Shown here piece by piece: positions 11,856 to 22,985 of a stretch of 64,000 nt of DNA. Origin of the DNA: Cordylochernes scorpioides (Eukaryota; Arthropoda; Arachnida; Pseudoscorpiones; Chernetidae). Position numbers and translations under genes: made by a program. The DNA is taken from positions 139,399,505-139,463,504 of the forward strand of contig CP092865.1 in NCBI GenBank assembly GCA_030710605.1, read 5' to 3'. The notes below the pieces were generated by a model. That model saw nothing but the letters and a program-made list of their open reading frames with translations, searched no databases and was not told where the DNA came from. The stretch's first letter is position 1. The number at the start of each line of letters is the position of its first letter.

Positions 11856-12858
11856 CTTCTTAAAGCTCTAATACTGTATTGGACGATTCTGCTTATATAT
11901 GCTGCACTGAAGAATGGGATCTTAACTATTGTTGTTGTTTTTTATCCCCTTGTGTAAAGATTACACAAATTCCATGAGTTCATGCTCCTTGAGCTAATCT
12001 TAACTATGGTATTCTCAAGTAAACTATGGATATAAGATTTTAGGACAGTAGATTTACATATAATTATATAAAGGACAACACCTAGTTTCCAAGAATGTTC
12101 TTTATTGAGAGGTGTCCTCTCATGGTGATTCTACAATAGTCACCAGGAGGGACACTCCCTCTTTAAAAATCCTGAGTTCAACTGACCCAGTTGATAGACC
12201 TCAGCAAGGGTCCCACTCCAGGGATACGGAGGAGCTGTGTCTGTACTCATGTTAGAGTCAGCAGCAAAGGCTTCCATGTTAGGAACGGCCTTAAAACTAC
12301 AGTCAAAGTCAGACTTTCACCAAAGTGTGCCTGGATCATGGTGCCATGATCAACGAAAGCTGCACCCCTATACCCCATTCCATGAGATCATGAACTCATG
12401 GAATTCGTGTAATCTTTACACAAGGGGATAAGAAACAACACAATAGTCACACTTTATTAGAATTTTGTCTAAACTGGTTGTTTTAAGTAAATTTTTTTTT
12501 ATATTAGAGACACATTGCTATGAAGAGGTTTTATGGTGAAGTAACAAAGTTGAACAAAGTATTATATAGGTTATACATTTTTTTTATTTTAATGCTTCTT
12601 TTTGAATAAAATACTGTAATTATAGAAAAAATAGATGAGAGGGTTTGAATCACACAGTGGTTTCACCAAAATAATTTCCAGACCTGTTGTATTGGAAGTA
12701 CAGTCAAAAACTCACTATAGCATCACTTGGGGCCAAGATTTCATAAAAAAATTATTTTAAGCGCTATTTTTTTAAAAAACCTATACAACAGAACTTCCCT
12801 TTAGCGGACACCTCTCTATAAAGGACAGTTTTCATTTGCAAAATTACCATTTTTACTA

Positions 12859-14464
12859 CAGTAATCCCTCGTTAAGACGAACTCAACGGGAGAACGAAAT
12901 ACCCTTTTCATCTTAAAAGAATATATACCGAATTCGTATAAACCGAATTCGTATTAGACGAATTGAATTCGTGGTATCCGGGGGTTGTACTTATGTACTA
13001 CTGATGAGTAAGAAAACTACATTTCAGAGGAATAACGAATAAATTTATTTGAAAACAATATTAATGAAAATATTTTATAATTTTAAGGAACAACAATTAT
13101 GTATATGTATGTACATAAAGTATTTTATTTTAAAAGACAATATGGATAATATAATCACAATGTAAGGCAATAACATGAGAATATAAGTTTATTTTAAAAC
13201 ACAAATAAAAAAAGAACAACAAAAGAAACAACTTACATAATATACTTGGTACATACAATGTTTATGTGTATGCAGCATATGCAGTATGCATAGAGTATCC
13301 TATATCTGGGATTTCTCTGCAGGCTTCAGAAAGTCTGTTATAGTTTTTTGGTGGTATTTGATTGGGCACTGTTTCAGACACTCCCTTCTTATTTTATCCA
13401 GGTCATCTTCAAAATGAACATCAATATCCGCAGAGGTTTTGGACAGCTTCTGGAGGGTTTCGAAGGCCGCGATTACTTCCCCTCTAGTAGGCATCATTAT
13501 CTATTCTTTCACCTCATCGTCTTCTGTTTCTTCTTCTTCTTTCTTCTTTTCTTCTAATTCGGGTGAACCGCAAATTTCCAACCCTTCATCCAGGGCAGCA
13601 TACTCCAGGAAAGTCAAAGTCTCAGCTGGGTTTGTAGCTGAAAGGAGTTTGGTCCATTCTTCAGGCTCATCAAGCATTGTTTCTGGAAGTGAAAACGAAT
13701 CAGCTGTTTTTTTCCACACCCAATGAGACACTTATTTCTTTAGCCTTTTCTTTGACAAGTGCGCCGGATACAGGAATATTATTTTGTCTACTTTTTTAAA
13801 CCATTTTAAAAGCTCATCTTCCACGTCTTGATGGGATGCTTTTCGAAGTCGTTTTGAAGAGCTCGAAGACCCTGAGGCAACAGCCGCATCTATTTTTTCT
13901 TTGTTTTTTAGAATGGTTGATAATGTGGATTTCGCAATTTGAAAATTTTCGGCAATTTGCGACTTAGATAACACTCCACGTGCATTCCGTGAAAGCGTGC
14001 GCTCCTTGGCTGCTGGCTGGCAGGGGTCACTATGGCCCTTACATTTATCAGTCGAGAAAAACAGCAATACTGGCACAATAGAGTCGAAATTTTCCACTGA
14101 TTGAGTACATGGAACGACCCCAAGGGGATGGTTTCATAGAAAATGAGTCATCATAACAAACAAAGGACGAATGTTTAAACAAAAGACAAAGAGAGCCAAT
14201 GCTTGATATCAACGGCGTTTTTGTTGTTTTAATAGTTTATTGTTTTACTTATAACTCGCCTTTAAAAACATATTAGAATTCGTTTTAACCGATTGATTAG
14301 TTCTGCTGGGGGCTGAATTTAATTCGTATTTCATCATTTCCGAATATTTCGTCTTAACCGGCAAAATCTCTTTGGAAAGCATTGAAATTTAACGGGGGAA
14401 AAGAAACGGTTCGCGTAAACCGAGAGTTCGTATAATCCGAGTTCGTGATAACGAGGGATTACTG
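12859..14464 (-). mobile_element. pogo/Tigger-like transposon, internally deleted, nested in a MITE
   Basis: Terminal repeats CAGTAATCCCTCGTTAAGAC and its reverse complement form the ends, with TA target duplicates at 12857-12858 and 14465-14466. The flanks rejoin as one copy of MITE family B, so the insertion is nested. Of the transposase only the N-terminal DNA-binding part and the C-terminal tail are seen; the DDE core is missing. The family suggests pogo/Tigger transposition at TA. Confidence 0.88.
13300..14097 (-). pseudogene. pogo/Tigger transposase remnant (CENP-B-type helix-turn-helix and C-terminal tail)
   Basis: The upstream open part (13732-14097) has SKSQIAENFQIAKSTLSTIL, a CENP-B N-terminal-type helix-turn-helix followed by NKEKI, then RKASHQDVEDELLKWFKK, the start of the second (Tc5-type) DNA-binding domain. 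The downstream parts (13501-13731 and 13300-13497) give a Glu-rich segment and QKTITDFLKP, the short C-terminal motif of Tigger/Jerky transposases. The catalytic domain between them is gone and the frames shift, so no active enzyme is possible. Confidence 0.8.
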
Positions 14465-15019
14465 TATTTAGTAACTCTCCTGTAAGAGGACACCTCTCTA
14501 TAAAGGACAGTTTTCATTTGCAAAATTACCATTTTTACTATTTAGTAACTCTCTGGTAAGAGGACACCTCTTTGCAAAATTACCATTTTTACTATTTAGT
14601 AACTCTCCGGTAAGAGGACACCTCTTTGCAAAATTACCATTTTTACTATTTAGTAGCTCTCCAGTAAGAGGACACCTCTCCCTAAAGGACAGTTTGGCTC
14701 TGCAATTAGGTGTCCTTTACAGGTAAGTTATTCTGTATATTTGAAATCTATTTCTACAGCTCTTATACTGTAATGAATAAATTTGAAAAAGGTAAGGCAT
14801 GGCTCATCAGTGGTGAATTACAGTCCTAGAAGCATATGTTAATAGTTCTGCCAAAATACCAATTTACTCAATAACAATTCAGTCTAATACAAGGTCGGGG
14901 AACGAGTGGATAAAACCCTTGATTCCAGACAGCAATGAACTGGGATCAAATCCCGTATTGTACACTTTCTTCTATGAAGAACCAGTTCATATTTCTCATG
15001 TAAATAACATAAACTAGGT

Positions 15020-15165
15020 TGCATAGAACACATTTTGGCTTGCATTAGATGCACTAAACAGGACCTTTGGGAGAGGCCGCTGCTCATCATAAAACAGCTC
15101 GAGGAGCATGAACTCATGGAATTCGTGTAATCTTTACCCAAGGGGATAAGAAACAACAGGTTGCT
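15020..15165 (+). pseudogene. LINE 3' fragment
   Basis: Contains cagctcgaggagcatgaact and ends ggggataagaaacaacagg, as in 10140-11215. Other small 3' fragments: 8140-8214 (-), 11938-12000 (-), 12377-12440 (+). Confidence 0.6.
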
Positions 15166-15400
15166 CATTTTGAGCAGTACATAATGAAGTTATTTCGGAA
15201 CAGTCTAATACAATATTGAAGCTGACTAAAATGGCAAGACCACTGGGAGGGTTCACCACTGATGAGTCATGTCTTTTCAAGATTTTATGATGCTATAACC
15301 ACTGTTAAAATAAAACACTTGGGTCTTTAGAATTGTGATGTTATAACAAAGTTGCTGTTATAGTGAGGTTACACTATTGTAATGTAATTTGTTGTCGTGT

Positions 15401-15590
15401 CCAATGAAGAGCCTCAGATGTCCTCATGCATCTCTATCATAGCAGTCGCAATGTCCACCATCTTGCTCTTCATTAGAAAATGGGTGCCGTTGCCACGTTA
15501 GTCACCTTGGACCAGAATTTGGTCAAATATTCCAAGGATCCAGGGGTGACGTGTGGTCGGACTTCTCTCCCCCCAAATGTGATTTAATAT
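15401..15590 (-). repeat. Unidentified dispersed repeat J
   Basis: Matches 22800-22985 in inverted orientation (shared phrases gagcctcagatgtc and gggtgccgttgccacgtta). No motif identifies its class. Confidence 0.6.
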
Positions 15591-15593
15591 ATA

Positions 15594-15680
15594 GTTAAAC
15601 CTGTCTATAGTGCCCCCTCTTGGGACTCACCAAAATAGGGTGCTTTTTAGAGGGGGTGCTATAGAGAGGTTTAACTGTAT
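15594..15680. repeat. Short palindromic MITE
   Basis: About 87 bp; ttaaacctgtctatagtgcc at the left pairs with the right end (gctatagagaggtttaac). No coding capacity. Confidence 0.6.
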
Positions 15681-16514
15681 AACTATTTATTCCACACATC
15701 ACAGTTACAATTATCTTTTTAAAGTAAGAAGAGATATACTGTAGTTATGTCATGGTTACCCTAAATGTAACTCAATATTACCAGCTTGTAAGTTTTTTAA
15801 TCAGGTCAAAGCCTACTGATAAGCTTTAGCTTGAAAGCTATGCATTAAAAAATAAATATTTAATAGCAATATAATTTTTAACAGATAATAATTGAAAAAT
15901 AGTAGTTTTACTGAGACACGGTGGATAAATGAAGAAAAAGACATCTGGTAATGCAAATAAAAGTTGCTGATTATTGCCAAGGGCCAACAGCCCGAAACGT
16001 GTACATGGTTAGCTTTTCTTGTTTAATCAAGAATGTTTATTTGGCCAATTCTGGAATAATTAAAAATCAAAGAATTAGTTGATATTCTGAAAGTTGGCAC
16101 AAGACATCAGAAACTTTTAGTTACACAATCAGGAGATGCCTTTTTCTTAATTCATCTACCTGATACCAGTACAATTTCAGTTTTTTTACTTTTTTTTTCC
16201 ACATTGTTTGGTGTTCTCACGTGCTTCTGGCCTAAACTACCCATTTCATGATTTTTCAAGATGCCTGAATGACCAGTTTGTTGTCATTGAGGTACAGATT
16301 GTACCACACTGACAAGGGCAACAGCCCAAAATGGTACGAGATTAGTTTTTCTTGATTAATCAAAAATGGGTATTTGGTCAATTATGGAATAATTAAAAAC
16401 CAACTAAGAGTTGAATATTTATCCCGACAGATGGAGCAAGCAATCAGTAACTTTTAGTTGCACAACCAGAAGATGCCTTTTTTCTCAAGATAATAATTTA
16501 TTTCTCATGTCACA

Positions 16515-16860
16515 TCAAAACCCATTGCCTTCAAGAATGGAAATCTAATGCTGCACATGACTGGTACAGAGCAGGAGGGACAAGCACCGGTTCTGTCCTC
16601 CCAAGAGAACAACAGTCTTTGATTTCCAAACTTAAGTCTGGTCATCTACGGACAATGACTTTCCAGAATGGTTGCAAGGTTTTCCCCACTATGTACTAAG
16701 TTCAATTCTCAACCTGCAACCCCAAGACATATTATTGACTGTATTAACTCATCCATTGATGAGCTCTACTCTTCCCCGGCAGACACCATCAAAAGTCTCG
16801 AGCTTTACAAGCTTGATACCTTAAGATGATTGAGTGGAGATAAGAAAGAAAGAAGATTTA
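16515..16860 (+). pseudogene. LINE ORF2 C-terminal fragment sharing its tail with SINE-A
   Basis: Reads HDWYRAGGTSTGSVLP and LKSGHLRTMTFQNGCKVFP, the LINE region before the zinc knuckle. It ends aagcttgataccttaagatg...gagtggagataagaaagaaa, the same end as SINE-A. Confidence 0.65.
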
Positions 16861-17030
16861 TTTCTCACCTATATAGCACATCATTTAGTCTATTCAAATT
16901 CTACCCACCCACCATCTTTTAATATGTGTGAACTAACTGTATCCTATTTTAAATCCTTTTAACTGTATCATTATAATGTGAAATTGTACTGGGATAAGGT
17001 TCAGGCCTTTTTCTTAATGTATCAACATAG

Positions 17031-17480
17031 TAAGACACAATTTGGATTATAAACACAAGGTGTTTCGGATACAATCACTGCCTCACTTACTAAGCTCGGA
17101 AAGCTTGCCGCATCCTGGATATGTCTGGTCTTATCTAAATAGTTGTGGCAGAGCTTGACTGTATCTTCTTGTCAGACTTCTTCTGGTCTCCAACCGAATT
17201 GAAGCCTATATGCTTCCTCAAAAGTGCCCACAACACCAGAAAGGCTACACTGATAACACTAATAATTCACCAACACCCTATTGTTACTGACACACTTTTA
17301 TTAAACTAACACATCCTTATATACAGAATTATATTTACAAATATATAAATCTTGTCTGAATAAGCAAAAATAGAAATTTACATAACCGGCGTCTCCACAA
17401 GGTAATAAGACCAAATCCAAATAAATCCAAAATAACACGTTTAATTTGGATTTGTTCTTAATACCTTGTGTTTCCGTTAT
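17031..17480. mobile_element. Family-K palindrome split by a solo LTR
   Basis: Arms tttggattataaacacaagg and complement; the hammerhead segment is missing. The solo LTR (17061-17397) lies in the left arm. Confidence 0.6.
17061..17397 (-). mobile_element. Solo LTR in a hammerhead-type palindrome
   Basis: 337 bp from TGTTTCGG to GTCTCCA with 5-bp duplicates caagg on both sides (17056-17060 and 17398-17402). An AATAAA on the minus strand near 17305 suggests that orientation. It interrupts a family-K palindrome. Confidence 0.75.
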
Positions 17481-17636
17481 CATAGATTATATCTATTTTC
17501 ATAGTCTTTATTTTTCAAGAGTTTATCTTGTTTGAAGAAGTGTGTCTGCTCCTTATAGTTTGGGTAGAAATTTACTTTTTCTTCCATTATCATGGAGTCT
17601 ATACAGGGTCCTGTACTCTCTTCTTCTTCTTGATTA

Positions 17637-18340
17637 TGCCTAGTACACGTGGTACAGGCCATGATAATCATGGTGAGTAGAGGTAGGCAACTGCTTTTAC
17701 TGTAAGTGCACCACATGTCTACACATGTGAAAAGCAGTCCTTTACACGTGGTACAGGCCATGATAATCATGGTGAGTAGAGGTAGGCAACTGCTTTTACT
17801 GTAAGTGCACCACATGTCTACACATGTGAAAAGCAGTCCTTTACACGTGGTACAGGCCATGATAATCATGGTGAGTAGAGGTAGGCAACTGCTTTTACTG
17901 TAAGTTCACCACATGTCTACACATGTGAAAAGCAGTCCTTTACACGTGGTACAGGCCATGATAATCATGGTGAGTAGAGGTAGGCAACTGCTTTTACTGT
18001 AAGTTCACCACATGTCTACACATGTGAAAAGCAGTCCTTTACACGTGGTACAGGCCATGATAATCATGGTGAGTAGAGGTAGGCAACTGCTTTTACTGTA
18101 AGTGCACCACATGTCTACACATGTGAAAAGCAGTCCTTTACATGTGGTACAGGCCATGATAATCATGGTGAGTAGAGGTAGGCAACTGCTTTTACTGTAA
18201 GTTCACCACATGTCTACACATGTGAAAAGCAGTCCTTTACAAGTGGTACAGGCCATGATAATCATGGTGGGTAGAGGTAGGCGACTGCTTTTACTGTAAG
18301 TACACCACAAGTCTACACATGTGAAAAGCAGTCCTTTACT
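17637..18340 (-). repeat. 99-bp tandem array made from a SINE-1 segment, seven units
   Basis: Units start at the ggtacaggcc phrase near 17650, 17750, 17849, 17948, 18047, 18146 and 18245. Each equals the SINE-1 segment from ggtacaggccatgataatca to acatgtgaaaagcagtc. Units are nearly identical, so the amplification is recent. The long minus-strand frame over it simply repeats. Confidence 0.88.
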
Positions 18341-18497
18341 CTGAACCAGCTAAACCCAGGTTTTTACTGTTTTCCATTCTCATCCAGGCTTGAAATGGCA
18401 ATGGTGGAGTTAAAACTCTCGAGTGAGTGGACAACAGCAGAATTTGTATAAATGACAACAATGGAGATGTGGAATGAAGATACCTCACATATGAATA

Positions 18498-18672
18498 CAG
18501 TAGAACCTCCCTGTAAAGGACACCTAATTGCAGAGCCAAAGTGTCATTTAGGGAGAGGTGTCCTCTTACCGGAGAATTGCTAAATTGTAAAAACGGTAAT
18601 TTTGCAAATGAAAACTGTCCTTTGTAGAGAGGTATCAGCTAGTGGGGTGTCTGCTAAAGGGAGGTTTTACTG
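18498..18672 (-). mobile_element. MITE family B
   Basis: 175-bp copy with ends CAGTAGAACCTCC and GGTTTTACTG and flanking TA. Confidence 0.8.
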
Positions 18673-18974
18673 TACTATAAAACCCTATTATTATGATTTT
18701 CATTGGAACTGAGGCCTTACAAATGGGGACATTTATCAATGGGTAGAAAAAGGGGATCCTCTAAAAGTACTGGAGTGTTGTGAGAAATGTCATTTGGTCT
18801 CAATCCCAATGGATGGAAAACCCCCTATTTGTACCTCCCAGTGTGAGTACATCTCTGGTAGAGGACATGCAACATCCTATTGATATTAATAACATAAAAG
18901 AGGACCGAATGAAAGCCGAGATAAACTTTCAACTTCATTCCTGTAATGAAAAAGGACACTCTCTTGATAAAGCA

Positions 18975-19039
18975 CAATTTGGATTATAGATTATAATAAA
19001 AGAAAATAAGACCTAATCCAAATAATTTATTAGTGTAAT

Positions 19040-19095
<56 letters not shown>

Positions 19096-19461
19096 ATTAT
19101 TTGGATTAGGTTGTGGCGACCACACTTTGCTTCAGCAAGTGCGAACTGGGACAAAGCTCCACTACACACACAGGGCAGTGGACGGCCTCGGCAACAGCGA
19201 GCGTCAACCTGACTATGCATGCGGGCAGGACATCTTCCAACACTTGATCTGGCACGCGCGGTAAACAACAAGGCCTGCTCCAATGGCCGTTACTTTAACC
19301 GTTACTTCTTTTCTCTTTATATATTTCTGGCTTTAAATAAATTAATTTTAATTATAATTTTATCAGCGGCCTTTCCACAAGCCACACCAACACATCACAC
19401 CACCATCCCACAAGGTCTTATTTTCTTTTATTATAATCTATAATCCAAATTGTGCTTTATC
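18975..19461. mobile_element. Family-K palindrome with (TA)n centre and a solo LTR
   Basis: Outer arms acaatttggattatagatta and complement. The centre is a TA microsatellite (about 19043-19092) where other copies carry hammerheads, and the right arm is split by the solo LTR 19112-19412. Confidence 0.65.
19112..19412 (+). mobile_element. Solo LTR in a hammerhead-type palindrome
   Basis: 301 bp beginning TGTGGCGACC and ending ATCCCACA (TGTGG/CCACA termini), with 4-bp duplicates aggt (19108-19111, 19413-19416). AATAAA occurs near 19335. Family-K sequence resumes exactly after the duplicate. Confidence 0.78.
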
Positions 19462-19844
19462 ATTTTTGATAGACTTCAATGGACCTAAGAAGTTATTCTT
19501 CCTATGAGCTGAAGAATTCCAAAGTGAATATCAATGTTGATGCCATTACTTGAAGATTCTATTTTAAAGAATTCGGGATCTGAAGCTCTCCTCTACTTCA
19601 AGAAGTTGAGAAAACACAGCATTAAAAGGGTGAGTTCTTTTTCTCACATCTATTTTCTTAAATTCTGTAGGACACTCTCTTGTTCTTTGGGAGAGAAATT
19701 TCCCCAAAAGGTGAAAGAACCATATTTATTTGTCCAACAGGACAGAAGGAAGAAGGCACTGGCAAACCACTTCTGTATCAAGGATTGATGAGAAAACTAT
19801 ATGGATCAAATTAGAGAATATTTATATATTTTTTTTTAAATCAG

Positions 19845-19935
19845 AAAAAAGTGTCCAATGCGGGAATCGAACCCGGGTCGTAGAAGTTGAAAACCAACAG
19901 TTTAGACCATCATTCCACCAACCCCCATTGGAGAA
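19845..19935 (-). mobile_element. SINE-1 head only
   Basis: Reverse-oriented head with gcgggaatcgaacccgggtc (box B) and a box-A-like segment; the body is missing. Confidence 0.7.
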
Positions 19936-20044
19936 TATTTATCCATATAGTCATCAAAAGTGGAACTCAACTTGATGAACACTAAACATACGACAGAAAA
20001 GTGGGAATAGACTAATAAACAGAGCTGGTTGTATCAGAGGATAT

Positions 20045-20180
20045 GGCACAATTTGGATTATAGCTTTGAACTACAAGGTAATAAGACCAAATCCAAATAT
20101 ATTAATACTGTGTGATGTTTTGGTAAAAACACTGTTACCAAAACATCACACACTATTTATTCGGAGTTGGTCTTAATACC
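20045..20180. mobile_element. Family-K short palindrome
   Basis: ggcacaatttggattatagc at the left and tggtcttaatacc at the right; the hammerhead loop is shortened to a simple hairpin (ggtaaaaacactgttacc). Confidence 0.5.
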
Positions 20181-20212
20181 CCGTACCTCATCACTACAAC
20201 TAACAATCAAAA

Positions 20213-20528
20213 GGGGTCGGTAGAAGGATGGGCTAAACCGTTGGTTTTCGACCGCTATGACCCGGGTTCGATTCCTGCATTGGGCACTTTTTCTGATTAA
20301 AAAAAAAAAAAATGCTCAAATGGCCCCCAATTCTTGCAAAAGTCTAACCCAACCAGCGAGTGCAAGTAACCAAACGGGGCTCTGGAACATTTGTAAGTGC
20401 AAAATCTAACTGCTTTTCACATGCTTAAATATGTGGTGCACTTACATTACTGTAGCAGTCGCCTACTTCTACCCACTATGATTATCATGGCTTGTACCAC
20501 GTGTACTAGGGATAAGCAAAAAAAAATC
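20213..20528 (+). mobile_element. SINE-1, full length
   Basis: The head GGTCGGTAGAAGGATGGGCT carries box A, and CCCGGGTTCGATTCCTGC carries box B, followed by an A-run, the body and an A-rich tail. It is the reference copy for the family. Confidence 0.82.
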
Positions 20529-20599
20529 TAAATGCTACTACATTCGAGGTAGGTCTAGGGATGACAAGAAATATGCTAGTCACCCCAAACATCAATACT

Positions 20600-20740
20600 G
20601 GAGAGAGAAAATATGGTTTTACGGGCTACTAGCCAAAGTGTATGATTTTCGAGCCCAAAAAAAAAAATTCTTATGCCGGGAATCGAACCCGGATCTTCTG
20701 AGTGAAAACCAGATATCCTAGCCACTAGATCACATGGGAC
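20600..20740 (-). mobile_element. tRNA-Glu(UUC)-derived SINE head or pseudo-tRNA
   Basis: 20739-20669 on the minus strand folds like tRNA-Glu: start TCCCATG, box A TGATCTAGTGG, anticodon loop TTTTCAC (UUC), T arm CCGGGTTCGATTCCCGG. The acceptor stem has two mismatches and a T run follows at once. The downstream sequence (gggctcgaaaatcat) recurs near 55545-55580, so it is a SINE rather than a working tRNA gene. Confidence 0.65.
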
Positions 20741-20904
20741 ATTAAAAAATTCTCACATAGGGAAAAAAACTGGGATTCTTTCCCAATATTGGAATTCTTC
20801 AATGTAATTTAAATGGTAAGACCTCTGGGAAAACCCCAAGACTATAATAGAAAAGCTGAGACAATGGGACCTAATGGCGATTGTTTAAAAGACTTGAGAA
20901 TAAG

Positions 20905-21262
20905 CCTTTACCGATCCCAAGCCCGGATGAAAAAGGAGGAGGGGGAGCAGTAACAAGCTCACTAAAAAACCTGGGTTCAGCTGGCCCAGCTGATAGTACC
21001 CTGTAAGGGCTCCTAATCCAGGGATACAGGATGAGCAGCGTTTGTACTCCATGTTAGGAGCGGCTGCACATGGCGTCTGTTTCTCATGTCAGAGGCGGCC
21101 ATTTCTTTTGGAGCTAAGTCGGCCTGCCACTGAGTAGTGCTCCCAGTCTTAATGATAAAGCAGACACATTCTAATTCACCAAATCATGATGGTTGTCAAT
21201 AGACACCATCAACAAGCTTGACACCCTAATATGATTGAGTGGAGATAAGTAAGAAGAAGAGG
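20905..21262 (+). mobile_element. SINE-A element
   Basis: Same family and orientation as 11500-11855, ending in aagaagaagagg. Confidence 0.7.
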
Positions 21263-21483
21263 ATTAAGCAACAACAACAATTTAAATGATACACTTGGTA
21301 GTATTTGACTGAACTCCTACTGCTAGCTGACAAAGTGGATGGAATCTGCATTCAAGACACCAAACTTAAGTCAAGTACAAAGTTGAAATTAGGGGCTTCT
21401 CAATATCATTAGACAAGACATGAGGCCGAACAAAATGGTGTTGGTATTATTGCTTTAGTAAGAAATCTTTCATTTAAGTAATA

Positions 21484-21655
21484 CTGCAGAACCTCCATGA
21501 GAGGACACTCGTGCTAGAGGACACCTCTCTATAATGGACATTTTTCATTTGCAAAATTACCATTTTTTACTATTTAGTAACTCTCCTGTAAGAGGACACC
21601 TCTTCCTAAAGGACACTTTGGCTCTGCAATTAGGTGTCCTTTACAGGAAGGTTGT
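21484..21655 (+). mobile_element. MITE family B
   Basis: Degenerate copy (ctgcagaacctccatgagag) with the usual internal phrases. Its right end runs into a GTT repeat. Confidence 0.7.
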
Positions 21656-22135
21656 TGTTGTTGTTAATTATTCCGTCGTTTGAACAATCTCCATTAGGTT
21701 TCATTGTCTCAGCTTTTCTATTATAGTCCTGGGGTTTTCCCAGAGCTCTTTTTTGGAGGATTTGATACAATTCAATAGATAAAAAGAGACAAGAGTTGCC
21801 TCTCCCGTCAAAATAGACGTCAAAACCAGACGCCATCTATTGACTGTTGCCGCAAACTAGCAGCCTCGGGTTGGTGACAAAGCCACATCCTCCCGGCAAA
21901 ATTTCCATCTATAATTCAATAGAAGTTCAGAACTGGCTGGTTGGGAATCGCATTTGGGGCATTTCGGGAATGTTTTGATTTTTCCATTGAATTTGAGCAT
22001 TCTAAGATGTACAGGAAAGTTCTACTGTATTACAACAAATATAGACTTACAGAAATAATGGGGATACAAACTATAGAAAGCAATAGATGGCCAATCAACA
22101 CAAGGTAATAAGACCAAATCCAAATAAATAGTGTG

Positions 22136-22178
22136 TGTGATGTTTCGGTAACAGCGTTGTTACCATCTTCAGACAAAA
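22136..22178 (-). ncRNA. Hammerhead ribozyme motif
   Basis: CTGAAGA, six-pair helix II, GAAAC, then AUC as cleavage triplet. All core positions fit; helix III is minimal. Confidence 0.6.
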
Positions 22179-22225
22179 GTACTGAATGCTAACTGAAAGT
22201 ACTGAATACTAATTTGATTCAGTAC

Positions 22226-22270
22226 TTTTGTCTGAAGATGGTAACAACACTGTTACCGAAATATCATATG
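22226..22270 (+). ncRNA. Hammerhead ribozyme motif
   Basis: CTGAAGA, helix II GGTAAC/GTTACC, GAAA, then TATC. The core is kept with changes in helix III. Confidence 0.5.
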
Positions 22271-22658
22271 CTATTTATTTATTTGGATTTGGTCTTATCA
22301 CCTTATGTTTATAATCTATAATCCAAATTGTGCCTTATCAAGACCAATCAATATATTTAACTGCTACCATCCCTCGAACAAACCAGGACCAAAATTAAAT
22401 AGCATAGCCAACCTCATGTATGATAACTCAACCATTCTTGGAACTTCAATGGCAAAAGCCAGTTATGGGAATCTCATGAGGATATTGGAATAATAAAAAA
22501 TCAATGGCCATGGAAAGTTAAGATGAAATTGTAAAGGCTTAATTAGTGGTGATTTTGATGTATTATTTGATTGCTAAATCTCATTTAGTGCAGGAATTTC
22601 AAAGTTTTTATGATGAAGAAAGTCACACACTCAAGGTAACTTTTTTCTCATTCAGTAC

Positions 22659-22702
22659 TTTTGTCTGAAGATGGTAACAATGCTGTTACTGAAACATCAC
22701 AC
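22659..22702 (+). ncRNA. Hammerhead ribozyme motif in a partial family-K copy
   Basis: CTGAAGA (22665-22671), helix II GGTAAC/GTTACT (last pair wobble), GAAAC (22691-22695), ATC. The copy extends to about 22772 and lacks the left arm. Confidence 0.5.
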
Positions 22703-22799
22703 ACTATTTATTTATTTGGTCTTATTACCTTGCGTTTATAATCTATAATCCAAAATTGTGCCTTATCAAAGTCACACACTATTTACTTTTGGATTTGGT

Positions 22800-22985
22800 C
22801 TTATGGGGGGGAGAAGTCCGACCACACCTCCCTGCGGTCCCCCCTGGACCCTTGGAATATTCGACCAAATTCTGGTTCGTTTCCAAGGTGACTAACGTGG
22901 CAACGGCACCCATTTTCCAATGATAGTGGATATTGCTGCTGCTGTGATAGAGATGCATGGAGACATCTGAGGCTCTTCATTGGAC
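22800..22985 (+). repeat. Unidentified dispersed repeat J
   Basis: Second copy of the 15401-15590 repeat, next to a family-K fragment. The minus-strand frames over it are not recognised. Confidence 0.6.

Larger units (their letters stand above)
12786..14735 (+). mobile_element. MITE family B, host of the Tigger insertion
   Basis: The two halves (12786-12858 and 14465-14735) together match other family-B copies, with the phrases ggacacctctctataaagga and attaccatttttacta. The right half also has a short segment repeated in tandem about three times (14480-14660). Confidence 0.75.
22098..22340. mobile_element. Family-K palindromic element with two hammerheads
   Basis: Arms caaggtaataagaccaaatc and complement. 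The left arm carries a minus-strand hammerhead (22139-22172: CTGAAGA, GGTAAC/GTTACC, GAAACATC); the right arm carries a plus-strand one (22232-22265: CTGAAGA, GAAATATC). Confidence 0.75.

Noticed and set aside
13501-13726. Plus-strand frames over the Tigger remnant
   Set aside because: They are antisense shadows of the Glu-rich transposase segment.
15955-16345. Hammerhead-like sequences with GGGC-CAACA-GCCC hairpins at 15970 and 16310
   Set aside because: The first core strand is altered at several invariant positions and GAAA is lost in one, so at most they are remnants. The copy near 24190 (minus strand, CTGACGA but AAAA) is likewise inactive.
17640-18340. CRISPR-like array
   Set aside because: Units are contiguous 99-bp copies with no unique spacers, and the context is a eukaryotic SINE.
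20669-20739. A functional tRNA-Glu gene
   Set aside because: Two acceptor-stem mismatches and downstream sequence shared with another copy point to a SINE head.
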